DNA of 64,000 nucleotides, taken from NCBI GenBank assembly GCA_017991595.1, contig JAGOQJ010000001.1, forward strand, positions 372,001 through 436,000, given 5' to 3'. A model generated the notes under the pieces. That model searched no databases. It worked only from the letters and a program-made list of their open reading frames with translations, and had not been told where the DNA came from. This document shows positions 18,341 to 26,953 of this stretch, one piece after another (position 1 is the stretch's first letter; every line of letters starts with the position of its first letter). The DNA is from Candidatus Didemnitutus sp. Its GTDB lineage: Bacteria; Verrucomicrobiota; Verrucomicrobiia; Opitutales; Opitutaceae. The translations under genes and the position numbers were made by a program.

Positions 18341-19402
18341 ATGTTGATCCGCATCCTCTGCACCCTGCTGCTGTGTTCCAGCAGCGCCCGCCTGCTCGCC
18401 CAGGAGGCGCGTCCCGTGCTTGATCCCGTCGCCACCGCGATCTGGTCCGAGCACGCGCGCGGCATGGGCGACCGCAGCGACGGCCGCGCCGGCGTCGACT
18501 TCAACCTCGTCACCGGCAAGGCGCTCGAATTCTTCGAGAAGTTCCCCGAGGAGCGCCGCGTGGGCGGCATCCTTTTCAACCTCGCCAGCTTCGGCGGCTG
18601 GATGGAGGGCGATGAGCGCACCGACGCGCTGCGCGCCGGGTGGCAGCAGCACCTGCGTCGCGCGATGGCCGACGCGCTGCAGAACAAAACCTGGCCCGAC
18701 AACGTCTGGGCCGGTCTGCACTGGGTCGCGGCGAAGAACGAGATCGCCATCCAGGTCGCCGCCGGCGGCAAGCCCGATCTCGCCGCGCTGCGCGCGCGCA
18801 TCGACACCATCACCGCGCGCGTGCCCGCTTCGTCCTACCGCACGTTCCTCGAACAGGAATACGTGCGCTGGCTCGAGCAGCTCCAGCCCGAGGCTGTCGC
18901 CGCGCATTTGACCAAACTCGCCGGCAGCGACGTGGAGGACCTGGCGAAGTATGGCCAGGGTCAGCTCGCGATCCACCAACTCAAGACGACGCCGATGGAG
19001 CTTCGCTTCACCGCGCTCGACGGCACGACCGTCGACCTCGCCGATTACCGCGGCAAGGTGGTGCTGGTCGATTGCTGGGCCACGTGGTGCGTGCCCTGCG
19101 TCAAGGAACTGCCCGCCATCAAGGCCGCTCTCGCCAAGTGGGGCGACAAGGGTTTCGCCGTCGTGGGCATCTCCTTCGACCGCATCGGCGACAAGGAGAA
19201 GCTGATCAAGTTCGTCGCCGACGAGCAGCTGAATTGGCCGCACTGGTTCAACGAGTCGGGCGGCAAGAATCCCTTCGGCCTGAAATACAACATCCGCAGC
19301 ATCCCGGCGACCTTCCTGCTCGGCAAGGACGGGCTGCTCGTCACGACCGAGACGCACGGCCCCAAGCTCGAAGCCGCGCTCCAGCGCCTGCTCGGGGAGT
19401 AG
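18341..19402 (+). CDS. TlpA-like thioredoxin-fold protein
   Basis: The product is a 353-residue exported protein. A signal peptide (MLIRILCTLLLCSSSARLLA) is followed by an alpha-helical domain of about 200 residues without a recognised family. The C-terminal thioredoxin fold (about 215-353) contains GKVVLVDCWATWCVPCVKELP, with the CVPC redox pair, and the cis-proline segment SIPATFLL. It should reduce or exchange disulfides in the periplasm. It directly follows the TonB receptor of the sigma/anti-sigma cassette and may be part of that regulon by read-through of the hairpin in between. Confidence 0.88.
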   Translation: MLIRILCTLLLCSSSARLLAQEARPVLDPVATAIWSEHARGMGDRSDGRAGVDFNLVTGKALEFFEKFPEERRVGGILFNLASFGGWMEGDERTDALRAGWQQHLRRAMADALQNKTWPDNVWAGLHWVAAKNEIAIQVAAGGKPDLAALRARIDTITARVPASSYRTFLEQEYVRWLEQLQPEAVAAHLTKLAGSDVEDLAKYGQGQLAIHQLKTTPMELRFTALDGTTVDLADYRGKVVLVDCWATWCVPCVKELPAIKAALAKWGDKGFAVVGISFDRIGDKEKLIKFVADEQLNWPHWFNESGGKNPFGLKYNIRSIPATFLLGKDGLLVTTETHGPKLEAALQRLLGE

Positions 19403-19488
19403 GCGGCGGTTGCCCGGCCGGCGCGAGCCAGGACGCTCCGCGCCGCGCGTTCTGCACCGAATGCGTGGCGGGGCGCCCTAGGCTGAAA

Positions 19489-19803
19489 TCAGGCCGCGGA
19501 GGCGCGCGCCATGCCCCGCAGCAGCATTTCGCCGCCGGGGATCTGGCCGAAGAACGCGTCGCGTCTGGAGCGCGCCTCGTCCAGCGAGGCGGTCTTCAGC
19601 GAGACACGCACGCGCTGCTTGGTGAACGGATCCGGATAGAGCGTGTAGTGGATGAACCAGGTCCCGTTGTTGTTGTAGAGATGGTGATTCGGGCCGCCGG
19701 CATTGGCCGGGAGGCGGGTCGACAGCCGGGGGAATCCGGCATGAACCCGCGCGGCGGGCGCGGCAGCGGGGACGGTGGCGAGCAGGGACATGGTGTTGTT
19801 CAT
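19489..19803 (-). CDS. Short protein with an integrase-like N-terminal domain
   Basis: The product is a 104-residue protein of unknown role. The centre (LYNNNGTWFIHYTLYPDPFT, then RVRVSLKTASLDEARSRRDAFF) resembles the arm-binding N-terminal domain of tyrosine recombinases, a three-stranded sheet followed by a helix. The core-binding and catalytic domains are absent, so it is either a remnant or a free-standing DNA-binding protein. A complete terminator hairpin lies in its 5' leader. It is close to the restriction-modification genes, which share its strand. Confidence 0.55.
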   Translation of the reverse strand: MNNTMSLLATVPAAAPAARVHAGFPRLSTRLPANAGGPNHHLYNNNGTWFIHYTLYPDPFTKQRVRVSLKTASLDEARSRRDAFFGQIPGGEMLLRGMARASAA

Positions 19804-19808
19804 GGGAG

Positions 19809-19844
19809 AAAAACAAACAGGCCGCCCTGGATTGGGCGGCCTGT
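19809..19844 (-). terminator. Rho-independent terminator on the minus strand
   Basis: A perfect 11-bp stem ACAGGCCGCCC/GGGCGGCCTGT has a six-base loop. On the minus strand it is followed by TTTGTTTTTC. It could end transcripts coming from the restriction-modification genes or act as an attenuator, because the next start codon is only five bases beyond the T tract. Confidence 0.75.
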
Positions 19845-20082
19845 GTTTTGGAAAGGGATTTTAAGTCTTGGTGTGCTTAAAAAGGACTACAGGGCGCCCG
19901 GGAGAGTTCGCGAAATAGCTTTTTTCGTCGTGGCAAACCACGGCGTCGAATTAAGCGAAACGTTGGCGCGAACCTGAGTCATTGAATGGTGCGAGCGTGC
20001 AACGAGGATGGGCCCGCCGTCAATCGCGCGTTTCAGGGTATGACGCGAACCCCTGCCGGCCCTTGAACGCAGAAGCGTCAGG

Positions 20083-21069
20083 CTACACTGGCATGGCGTC
20101 GGGGTAGGGACCGAGAAATCTCTCGCCGTTAAAGTGGATCAAATGCTCCGAGTCCTCTGCGATCCAAACTTCGGATTCCCATGCGATTTGAGAGACGAAT
20201 GCCTGCATCGACCGGCGCGACTCGAACGCGGTGACGAATACGAGGCCTGCTGAGCTGCCGGCAAAGAGTTCCTTGAGTTCCTTGCGACGCTTGCCGTCCA
20301 CAGGTCCGGCGCTTGTCACGGCTTCGATCAAAAGGAGCCAGTTTTTGGCCGTATGATGAACAATCACATCCGGGATTTTGGCGGCCGGGGAGAGCGAAAG
20401 GCCGAGCGCTTTGAAGGCGTTTGCGTCGAGAAGGCTGAATTTGTTCTCGGTGTCGCCGATGTAGAGCACGCGTCCTCCCGGTGTGAAGATCGCGCAGAAG
20501 TCCTCGATGATCGCCTTGATGAGTGGATTTTGTCCGCCCGGAGACAAGGTGACGCTGTCGCCATTTGGCAGTTTAACCGGAACCCGGAGCGCGGCGCGCC
20601 TGCGCTGGAGTTCGTCACGCAGACTGGCGCGACTGCGGAGATAGGTGGCGAGCTTGGGGCCCCAGGTTTTCGTGCCATGGCTCCGGAACAACTCGAGAGC
20701 ATGCGCTTCGATCTGATAAACAGTCTTGCCGCTGTTTGTCGGGCGCGTCGGATTGTCGGGATTGCGCAGGAGGAGGCCGGATTCGACAAAGAATTTCACG
20801 GCGTCGTCGCGAATTGTCTCCCGGGTGTTGGGCGCGTAGCGAACACCGTAGTTCGCTGCTACAAACTCGATGATCGGAGTCACGCCTCGCAACGGGGCTT
20901 GAGCGGCCGACCACTGCGCGGTGGGCGCAAGGTCGAGCAATGCGAGCAAAGTATGGGCTGCGGTTTCGTTTCTCTGGCGCGGACCGAATTGCAGGTCGGT
21001 GAGGGCGGCGATGGCCTCTTTTATCCGTCGTTTGCGCGCAGATAGGGAGCGGCTGCTATGGGTGGGCAT
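20083..21069 (-). CDS. BsuBI/PstI-family type II restriction endonuclease
   Basis: The product is a 328-residue enzyme. The N-terminal half is helical and probably winged-helix-like (EAIAALTDLQFGPRQRNETAAHTLLALLDL). The C-terminal half is the nuclease core, with GDTENKFSLLD, then IPDVIVHHTAKNWLLLIEAVTS and GKRRKELKEL, fitting a PD-(D/E)xK-type site. Family members cut CTGCAG, but specificity here is only inferred. The ATG at 21069 (MPTHSSRSL) was chosen; the frame is open further upstream within the methylase gene. It overlaps the methylase 3' end by 14 bases. GC content is clearly below that of the surrounding genes, consistent with acquisition. Confidence 0.85.
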   Translation of the reverse strand: MPTHSSRSLSARKRRIKEAIAALTDLQFGPRQRNETAAHTLLALLDLAPTAQWSAAQAPLRGVTPIIEFVAANYGVRYAPNTRETIRDDAVKFFVESGLLLRNPDNPTRPTNSGKTVYQIEAHALELFRSHGTKTWGPKLATYLRSRASLRDELQRRRAALRVPVKLPNGDSVTLSPGGQNPLIKAIIEDFCAIFTPGGRVLYIGDTENKFSLLDANAFKALGLSLSPAAKIPDVIVHHTAKNWLLLIEAVTSAGPVDGKRRKELKELFAGSSAGLVFVTAFESRRSMQAFVSQIAWESEVWIAEDSEHLIHFNGERFLGPYPDAMPV

Positions 21070-22540
21070 GGAGTAGCGTGGCGAGTAATTGATCGATTTC
21101 GTTTTGCCGGGTGAGTGGCTTGATTTGCGTCCTGCCGAGCGCACGCAGGTCAGCAAGATTGGGATAGGCGAGGGAGCGGAGGTCGGTGGCGTTGACCTGA
21201 GTATGCCCGCTGAAGCGGCGGAAATACTGATCGACCAGCGTGGAGTTGAGGTAGAGCTGGAGACCGAGCGCGAGCTCGCGATCCAAGCCCTGTCCGTCAG
21301 CGTGGAAATAGTTCAGGTGATTCTCGAATCCCACCCGGTCGCCCGGCACGGATGCCGGGTCGAAGAGGCAGGCGACCACCCGACGAGGTTCCTCTTTGGA
21401 AGTGAATCGCTTCGTCAGCACGTAAAGTCCACCGGGGACGAGCCACGGACGGGTAACATCGCTGTCCATGATCGCGTTTGGTTTGCGCGAATCCTGCCGC
21501 GGCCAGTGGACGCAGCCGTCCTTGAAGTGCGCCGGGTAAATCAGGGGCACCGTGCCGTGCTCCGGAGTGGGGCGCAGTGCGGATTTCAGTCGGTAATCGA
21601 CCACGCGCCCGGTGGAAACGGTCAGCCCCAGACCGGCGAGGGTGGCGGTGAATCCTGCGAGCGCCTGCCGTGCCTCGGTTTGTCGCGGAGCGGATGGAAT
21701 GTGGATGAACAGGTTTGGGTCGTCCGCATGCACGATCTGTCCGAACGGGACCTCAACCGAGGTGATGTGGGCTCCTGCTTCTCCGCTGCTGCATGAGATG
21801 GTGACGTGAGGAGGCTGTGCCCTTCCCTTTCGGGCGTGGAAGATGATGTTTTCCTGCAACACACGGTCTTCCCGAAAGGCTGCCTTGCGGGATTCGAAAA
21901 GGTGCAGGCGATGCAGTTCCAGCGTGCGCAGGAAATCCTCGCGGAATGGCCGAAAATAGGGGCCATTGCAAAAGCTGCGCGGCGTGATCGCGACCAATTG
22001 TCCGCCGGGGGCCAAGGCCCGCTGGGTCAGCGCGATGAATCCAGTGTAGAGATTGCTGGTCTCGATCCCCACGCGCCGCAACGCTCTCCGGGAAGAGGAA
22101 TTGGCGGCAATCTTGCGATAGGGCGGGTTGGCTATCGCCGCATCGAATGCGGGCGGCACATCGCCGAACAGTCCGCCCTCAAGACTTGCGCCCATGGTTT
22201 CAATATAATCGGCGTGATGAATGGTTGCGTCGAAGTCGATTCCGGCGGCGGTGCATGCCTGCGCGCATTCTTCCAACGTCTTTTCCAGCGCCTCCAAAAT
22301 TTCGCGGTCCAATTCGTAAAGGGTGACATGCAGCGTGCTGATTTCACGCGAGCGTGCACAACAATGATGGACGAACGCCCGCGTCAGGCTGCCCGCACCG
22401 GCCCCGGCGTCGAGCAATCGGACGTGTCTCGGAAGAGGTCCGAACATCGAAGCCATGAACTCCGCCAATGGCCCCGGCGTGAGGAACTGCCCGAGCTGTT
22501 CCCTGCGCTCACGGGTGTGAGGTTGGCTGGTGGCGATCAT
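21056..22540 (-). CDS. N6-adenine DNA methyltransferase (PstI/BsuBI type)
   Basis: The product is a 494-residue modification enzyme that protects the host from the partner nuclease. The SAM-binding motif I region (RLLDAGAGAGSLTRAF, about residues 41-56) precedes the catalytic NPPY motif (AAIANPPYRK, about residue 138), the order typical of gamma-class adenine methylases. A target-recognition region follows. GQFLTP near the N-terminus is also usual for this family. It precedes the endonuclease gene, so protection would be made first. It lies 78 bases after the amino-acid dehydratase gene on the same strand. Confidence 0.92.
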   Translation of the reverse strand: MIATSQPHTRERREQLGQFLTPGPLAEFMASMFGPLPRHVRLLDAGAGAGSLTRAFVHHCCARSREISTLHVTLYELDREILEALEKTLEECAQACTAAGIDFDATIHHADYIETMGASLEGGLFGDVPPAFDAAIANPPYRKIAANSSSRRALRRVGIETSNLYTGFIALTQRALAPGGQLVAITPRSFCNGPYFRPFREDFLRTLELHRLHLFESRKAAFREDRVLQENIIFHARKGRAQPPHVTISCSSGEAGAHITSVEVPFGQIVHADDPNLFIHIPSAPRQTEARQALAGFTATLAGLGLTVSTGRVVDYRLKSALRPTPEHGTVPLIYPAHFKDGCVHWPRQDSRKPNAIMDSDVTRPWLVPGGLYVLTKRFTSKEEPRRVVACLFDPASVPGDRVGFENHLNYFHADGQGLDRELALGLQLYLNSTLVDQYFRRFSGHTQVNATDLRSLAYPNLADLRALGRTQIKPLTRQNEIDQLLATLLHAHP

Positions 22541-22618
22541 CGGCGAACTCAGGGTGAATCGGCAGGTCGCGCTCTGGCGAATAGAAATCCCACCAAGACC
22601 ACGGCGGAAGGAGATTTC

Positions 22619-23773
22619 TCACCAGCCATTCACGCGCGTCCACTCGGCGAGGACCTCGCGGGTGCCGTTGACGACGAAGTAGCGGTCATGCGCGGCGGCG
22701 GTGGGGCAGGCGTGGTTGGGCAGGATGCGCACGCGGTCGCCGGGGCGGAAGCGCTCCGCGGGCAGCGGAGTCGGGCTCATGACCAGACCGTGTTCCTGCC
22801 AGACTTTCTCCACGCGCAGGCCGGGCAACACCTCGCCGTCGAGATCGCAGACCAGGCCGTAGCCCACATCCCGGCCGTCGCCGAGCGCGGCGGTGGAGCG
22901 GTCCTTCGAGAGCGCGAAGGCGCCCGCGTCGATGAGGAATTCGTGCTGGCGCGCCGCGGGCCGGCCGATCACTTCCGCGAGCACGGACAGCGCGAGGTCG
23001 CCGATTTCGCACGCGCCGATGCCGGCTTGGTAGCAATCCCAGAACATATAGACGCCGGCGCGCACTTCCGTGATGCCGGTGAGATCGACGTCGGCGAGCG
23101 CGGTGGGACTCGAGCCGAGGCTGAGGATCTGGCTCGGAAAACCCGCCGCCTGCAGGCGCGCCGCGGCGAGACGGAGCGCATCGGTCTCGGCCTGCGCCGC
23201 GACGGTGAAGCCCGCGCGATCGCGCGCTGCGTAGGATTGTCCGCCGTGTGTGGCGACGCCAGCGAAGCCGGTCCCGAGCGCGCGGGCGATCGCGAGCAAC
23301 TCGTCGCTCTGCGGGAGCACGCCGCCGCGTCGGTCGCCGCAATCGATCTCGATCACGGCGCGGAAGGGCAGTTCCTCACGGCGGGCGAAATCGTGCAGGG
23401 CCTGCGCCGACTCGACGTGGTCGACCAGCGTGAGCAGTCGCACGCCGCGCCGCAGCAACGCGCCGACCTGCGCGAGCTTTCCGGGGCCGAGGCCGACCGC
23501 GTAGAAGAGATCATTCCAGCCGTGGTGCGCGAAGTAGTCTGCCTCGCGCAGGGTCGACACCGTGAGCGCGCCCTCGGGCGGCGGCGCGGCGAGGTGGGCG
23601 ATGTCGGCGGACTTGGCGGTCTTCAGGTGCGGTCGGAAGCCGACGCGGCGGATCGCCAGCGTGGCGGCCATGCGCGCGAGGTTGCGGGCCAACCGGCCGC
23701 GCTCGAGCACGAGGCAGGGCGTGGCGAGGCGATCGAGGTCGGAGACAGGGCGGGCGGGGAAGACGGAACTCAT
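22619..23773 (-). CDS. D-serine dehydratase / D-threonine aldolase-like PLP enzyme
   Basis: The product is a 384-residue fold-type III PLP enzyme (alanine racemase-like barrel). FRPHLKTAK carries the PLP lysine (K51). ATHGGQSYAA lies in the barrel, and PNHACPTAA near residue 360 supplies the His and Cys zinc ligands of eukaryotic-type D-serine dehydratases. Such enzymes turn D-serine into pyruvate and ammonia, or cleave D-threonine or D-threo-3-hydroxyaspartate. It is 13 bases downstream of a serine racemase-like gene, which favours a D-serine role. Confidence 0.82.
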   Translation of the reverse strand: MSSVFPARPVSDLDRLATPCLVLERGRLARNLARMAATLAIRRVGFRPHLKTAKSADIAHLAAPPPEGALTVSTLREADYFAHHGWNDLFYAVGLGPGKLAQVGALLRRGVRLLTLVDHVESAQALHDFARREELPFRAVIEIDCGDRRGGVLPQSDELLAIARALGTGFAGVATHGGQSYAARDRAGFTVAAQAETDALRLAAARLQAAGFPSQILSLGSSPTALADVDLTGITEVRAGVYMFWDCYQAGIGACEIGDLALSVLAEVIGRPAARQHEFLIDAGAFALSKDRSTAALGDGRDVGYGLVCDLDGEVLPGLRVEKVWQEHGLVMSPTPLPAERFRPGDRVRILPNHACPTAAAHDRYFVVNGTREVLAEWTRVNGW

Positions 23774-23786
23774 GGCGCGGACGCTC

Positions 23787-24740
23787 TCAGGTTTTCAACC
23801 ACGGGACTTGGTCGAGGTCGACGTTGCCGCCGGTGAGGATGAGGCCTACGCGTCGGCCGCGCACCTCGACCTTGCCCGCGCGCACCGCGGCGAAGGGCAC
23901 GGCGCTGGACGGCTCCACGACGAGCTTCAGCTTTTCCCAGAGCTCGCGCATGGCGGCAACGATCTCCGCCTCGGACACGGTCACGACATCGGCGACGTTT
24001 TCCAGAATGAGCGGGAAGGTCTTTTCGCCGACAAGATTGGTGCGCAGACCGTCGGCGATCGTGGGGGCGGAGGCGATGGCGATGCGCCGGCGGGCGCGGA
24101 AGGATTGCGCGACATCGTCCGCCAGCGCGGGCTCGACGCCGATCACGCGCAGCTCCGGGCGCAGGTGCCGGCCGGCGATCGCGCTGCCGGAGAGGAGGCC
24201 GCCGCCGCCGACGGGCGCGAGCAGGAGATCGAGCGCTGGTGCATCTTCGAAAAGTTCGACGGTCGCGGTGCCCTGGCCGGCCATGACATCGTAATCGTCG
24301 AAGGGATGGATCAGCCGCGCGCCGGTGGTGGCGACGATCGCGGTGCAGGCGGCTTCGCGGGCGGTGAGGTTCGGCTCGGAGAACACGATGCGACCGCCGA
24401 AGCCCTGCACGTTGTGGATCTTCGCCTGCGGTGCGTTGTGCGGCATGACGATGTGCGCCGGGATGCCGCGCCGCTGCGCCGCGCGGGCGATGGCGGCGCC
24501 GTGGTTGCCGGAGGAGTGCGTGACGACACCGAGTGCGGCCTGTTCCGGACTGAGCGCGAAGATGGCGTTGCAGGCGCCGCGCGTCTTGAAGGCGCCGGCC
24601 GCCTGGAGATTCTCGCACTTGAAGAAGAGCTGCGCGCCGCACTCGGCGTCGATGCCCTCGTGCACCAGCACGGGAGTCCGCGTGATGTGCGGCGCGATGC
24701 GGGCGCGGGCGGCGGTGATCTCGGCGAACGACAGCGACAT
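23787..24740 (-). CDS. Serine racemase / threonine dehydratase-like PLP enzyme
   Basis: The product is a 317-residue fold-type II PLP enzyme. GAFKTRGA carries the PLP lysine (K52), SSGNHGAAIA binds the substrate carboxylate, and GGGGLLSG binds the PLP phosphate. There is no C-terminal ACT regulatory domain, unlike biosynthetic IlvA. The length and motifs fit the serine racemase / catabolic threonine dehydratase subgroup, which interconverts L- and D-serine or deaminates serine and threonine. It heads a two-gene operon with the D-serine dehydratase-like gene. Confidence 0.85.
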   Translation of the reverse strand: MSLSFAEITAARARIAPHITRTPVLVHEGIDAECGAQLFFKCENLQAAGAFKTRGACNAIFALSPEQAALGVVTHSSGNHGAAIARAAQRRGIPAHIVMPHNAPQAKIHNVQGFGGRIVFSEPNLTAREAACTAIVATTGARLIHPFDDYDVMAGQGTATVELFEDAPALDLLLAPVGGGGLLSGSAIAGRHLRPELRVIGVEPALADDVAQSFRARRRIAIASAPTIADGLRTNLVGEKTFPLILENVADVVTVSEAEIVAAMRELWEKLKLVVEPSSAVPFAAVRAGKVEVRGRRVGLILTGGNVDLDQVPWLKT

Positions 24741-24837
24741 GGGAAGAGCTGGGATTTGGCCACAAAGCGGCGCGGAGAGACACCAAAAATTACGGCGGAA
24801 GGCTTGTCCGCGCCTGCGGCGTTGACTCGCGCGCGCG

Positions 24838-25689
24838 GTGAATCACCTTCCGCGCGGTTTGAATCCCCCGCCTCCGGAACACGATCTGCCGTCGACGGCG
24901 CCCGATTGGGAAATCTGGCGGCCGCGCCTGCGCGTGCCCCTGTGGCTGCGGGACAACCCCGGCCTCGTCCTCTCGACGCTGTATCTGGCGCTCTCGGTCG
25001 TCGGGTTGTTCTACCAGTTTCTTTTCTTCCGCCGCTTCCAGCTCAACGTGCTCGAATTCAGTGACGCGACGGACTTCCTCATGGTCGTCGTGCGCGAGCC
25101 GTTGACGGTGGCGATGGCTTCGCTCGGGCTGGCGTTCTACTGGGCTTACATGCGGGCGACGCTGGGGATCATGGCGCAGGTGTTCCGGCGCTGGCCGCGC
25201 CTGCGCGGCAGCGACGAGAAGCTGGCCAAGAGCCGCGAGAAGGCGCGGCGGATAGCGCCGTCGATGCAGGCGGCGTTCATCATCACCTACGCGGCGCTGT
25301 TCACCATGCTCTACTCGAGCTGGCAGGCGAAACGCGCGCGCTCCGGCGGGTTTCCTTCCGTGACCGTGGAGTTCAAGGTCGGCGCGCGCGAGGGCGCGAC
25401 GCCGGCCGAGGTGACGTTGCTCGGCACGACGGCGCGGTTCGTTTTCCTCTATTATCCGGAGACGAAGCGCGCGGCGGCAGTGCCGCTCGATGCGATCGCC
25501 ACGCTCAGCTGGGATGCGCGCCGTCTGCGCGAACGTCAGGCAGACGAGGCGTCGGCGACGTCCGCGGTCGCCAAGCCCGAAGCCGTGACGCCGACCGGCG
25601 AGCCCGCGCCCGAGCGCGTGGTGCCTGCGTTTGCGCCGGTCTCGCCCGCGCCGAGCGCTCCTGTTCCCGCGCCTGCCGGGAAACCCTGA
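24838..25689 (+). CDS. Membrane protein of unknown function
   Basis: The product is a 283-residue protein with three likely membrane segments: about residues 41-62 (LVLSTLYLALSVVGLFYQF), 85-105 (VAMASLGLAFYWAYM) and 145-160. A soluble beta-rich part follows (TVEFKVG...AEVTLLGTTARFVFLYY), and the tail is rich in Pro, Ala and Val. I do not recognise a family. The GTG at 24838 was used as start, since the first membrane helix begins 40 residues later. It is divergent from the serine racemase-like gene. A glyoxalase gene follows after 68 bases. Confidence 0.65.
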   Translation: MNHLPRGLNPPPPEHDLPSTAPDWEIWRPRLRVPLWLRDNPGLVLSTLYLALSVVGLFYQFLFFRRFQLNVLEFSDATDFLMVVVREPLTVAMASLGLAFYWAYMRATLGIMAQVFRRWPRLRGSDEKLAKSREKARRIAPSMQAAFIITYAALFTMLYSSWQAKRARSGGFPSVTVEFKVGAREGATPAEVTLLGTTARFVFLYYPETKRAAAVPLDAIATLSWDARRLRERQADEASATSAVAKPEAVTPTGEPAPERVVPAFAPVSPAPSAPVPAPAGKP

Positions 25690-25757
25690 GCGCGCGCCGA
25701 CGCGCGGCGTCGGCTCACAGGATTTGCCTTCCGGCCGCACTGGCCTACGGTGCCGGC

Positions 25758-26147
25758 ATGGTCGTGAAAAAACTCCTCCACACCCGCCTGCGCGTGAACG
25801 ATGTCGAGCGCACGGTGCGGTTCTACGAACAGGCGCTCGGCCTGAAGGTGACCCGCCGGCACACGTCGCCGCGCGGTGCGCAGCTGGTGTTCCTCGCCAC
25901 GCCGAACAGCGACGAGGAGATCGAACTTTGCCAGATGCCCGCCGGCATGGCACCGCCCGTGCAGGTGCAGCCCGACCTCATGCACCTCGCGTTCGAGGTG
26001 GAGGATCTTGCGGCCTTCGCCGCGGAGCTGCAGCGGAAGGGCTTCGCGTTGAGCGACGGCCCCACGCAGACCGGCAGCGGCTCGCTCATCGCCTTCATCG
26101 ACGCCCCCGAGGGCTACGAGGTCGAGTTGATCCAGCCTGCCCGTTGA
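25758..26147 (+). CDS. Glyoxalase / VOC family protein
   Basis: The product is a 129-residue single-domain vicinal-oxygen-chelate protein. The pattern HTRLRVNDVERTVRFYEQALGLKV at the start and GSLIAFIDAPEGYEVELIQ at the end is that of lactoylglutathione lyase (glyoxalase I). Metal ligands appear as the first histidine (H8), E56 in the EEIELCQ strand, H77 (LMHLAFEV) and the final glutamate. It would detoxify methylglyoxal adducts, but exact substrate assignment is not safe. Confidence 0.85.
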   Translation: MVVKKLLHTRLRVNDVERTVRFYEQALGLKVTRRHTSPRGAQLVFLATPNSDEEIELCQMPAGMAPPVQVQPDLMHLAFEVEDLAAFAAELQRKGFALSDGPTQTGSGSLIAFIDAPEGYEVELIQPAR

Positions 26148-26202
26148 GTTCTCGCTCGGCGGAGCGGAATATCCCTCCGCCGCCGTCGCTCGTATCTTCT
26201 GC

Positions 26203-26829
26203 ATGTCCATTTTCTCCCGCCTCCTTCCCGCCGCGTGCGCGGCGCTTTTCCTGATGACTACGAATCCCACCTCCGCGGCCGGCGGCACCGGCCAGACCGA
26301 GACGGCCGTCTTCGCCAACGGCTGCTTCTGGTGCACCGAAGCGGTGTTCGAGCACGTGCCCGGCGTGAAGCGCGTCGTCAGCGGCTACACCGGCGGCCAC
26401 GTCGCCAATCCGACCTACCAGCAGGTTTGCGACGGCACCACGGGGCACGCGGAGGCCACGCGCATCGAGTTCGACCCGGCGGTCGTCAGCTACGAGCAGT
26501 TGCTCGGTCTGTTCTTCGATTCGCACGATCCGACCACGCTCAACCGCCAGGGCGCGGACGAGGGCACGCAGTATCGCTCGGCCATCTTCTACGCCAACGA
26601 GGCGCAGCAGCGCGCGGCCGCCCGCGCCAAGATCGCCGCACAGGCCCAGTGGGACGACCCCATCGTCACCGAAATCACGCCGCTCGGGAAGTTCTACGAC
26701 GCCGAGGCCTACCATCAGGACTACTTCAAGAACAACCCCAACGCCCGCTACTGCACCTTCGTCATCAAGCCGAAGATGAAGAAGCTCCAGCAAAAGGGCG
26801 CCATCGCGCCCGAACGCACTGCGAACTGA
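26203..26829 (+). CDS. msrA: Peptide methionine sulfoxide reductase MsrA, exported
   Basis: The product is a 208-residue enzyme that repairs methionine-S-sulfoxide. The active-site motif GCFWCTE (residues 41-47) contains the catalytic cysteine, and the family blocks GYTGG and YRSAIFY follow. A hydrophobic N-terminus of about 25 residues ending near TSAAGG looks like a signal peptide, so it probably works in the periplasm, where the partner reductant would be a TlpA-like thioredoxin. A 10-bp hairpin follows at 26843-26867. Confidence 0.95.
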   Translation: MSIFSRLLPAACAALFLMTTNPTSAAGGTGQTETAVFANGCFWCTEAVFEHVPGVKRVVSGYTGGHVANPTYQQVCDGTTGHAEATRIEFDPAVVSYEQLLGLFFDSHDPTTLNRQGADEGTQYRSAIFYANEAQQRAAARAKIAAQAQWDDPIVTEITPLGKFYDAEAYHQDYFKNNPNARYCTFVIKPKMKKLQQKGAIAPERTAN

Positions 26830-26842
26830 CGGAGCGGCGCCG

Positions 26843-26867
26843 CCCGCCGGCTCGTGCAGCCGGCGGG
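26843..26867 (+). terminator. Hairpin after msrA
   Basis: A perfect 10-bp stem CCCGCCGGCT/AGCCGGCGGG with a CGTGC loop lies 13 bases after the stop. There is no T tract, so termination strength is uncertain. Confidence 0.45.
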
Positions 26868-26953
26868 GATTCAGGAACAGAAACAGGCCGGCGATTCGCG
26901 GCACCGCGTTTCGCGGCTCGCCGAATCCCCGCGCATTCACCTAGCGTGCGGGC

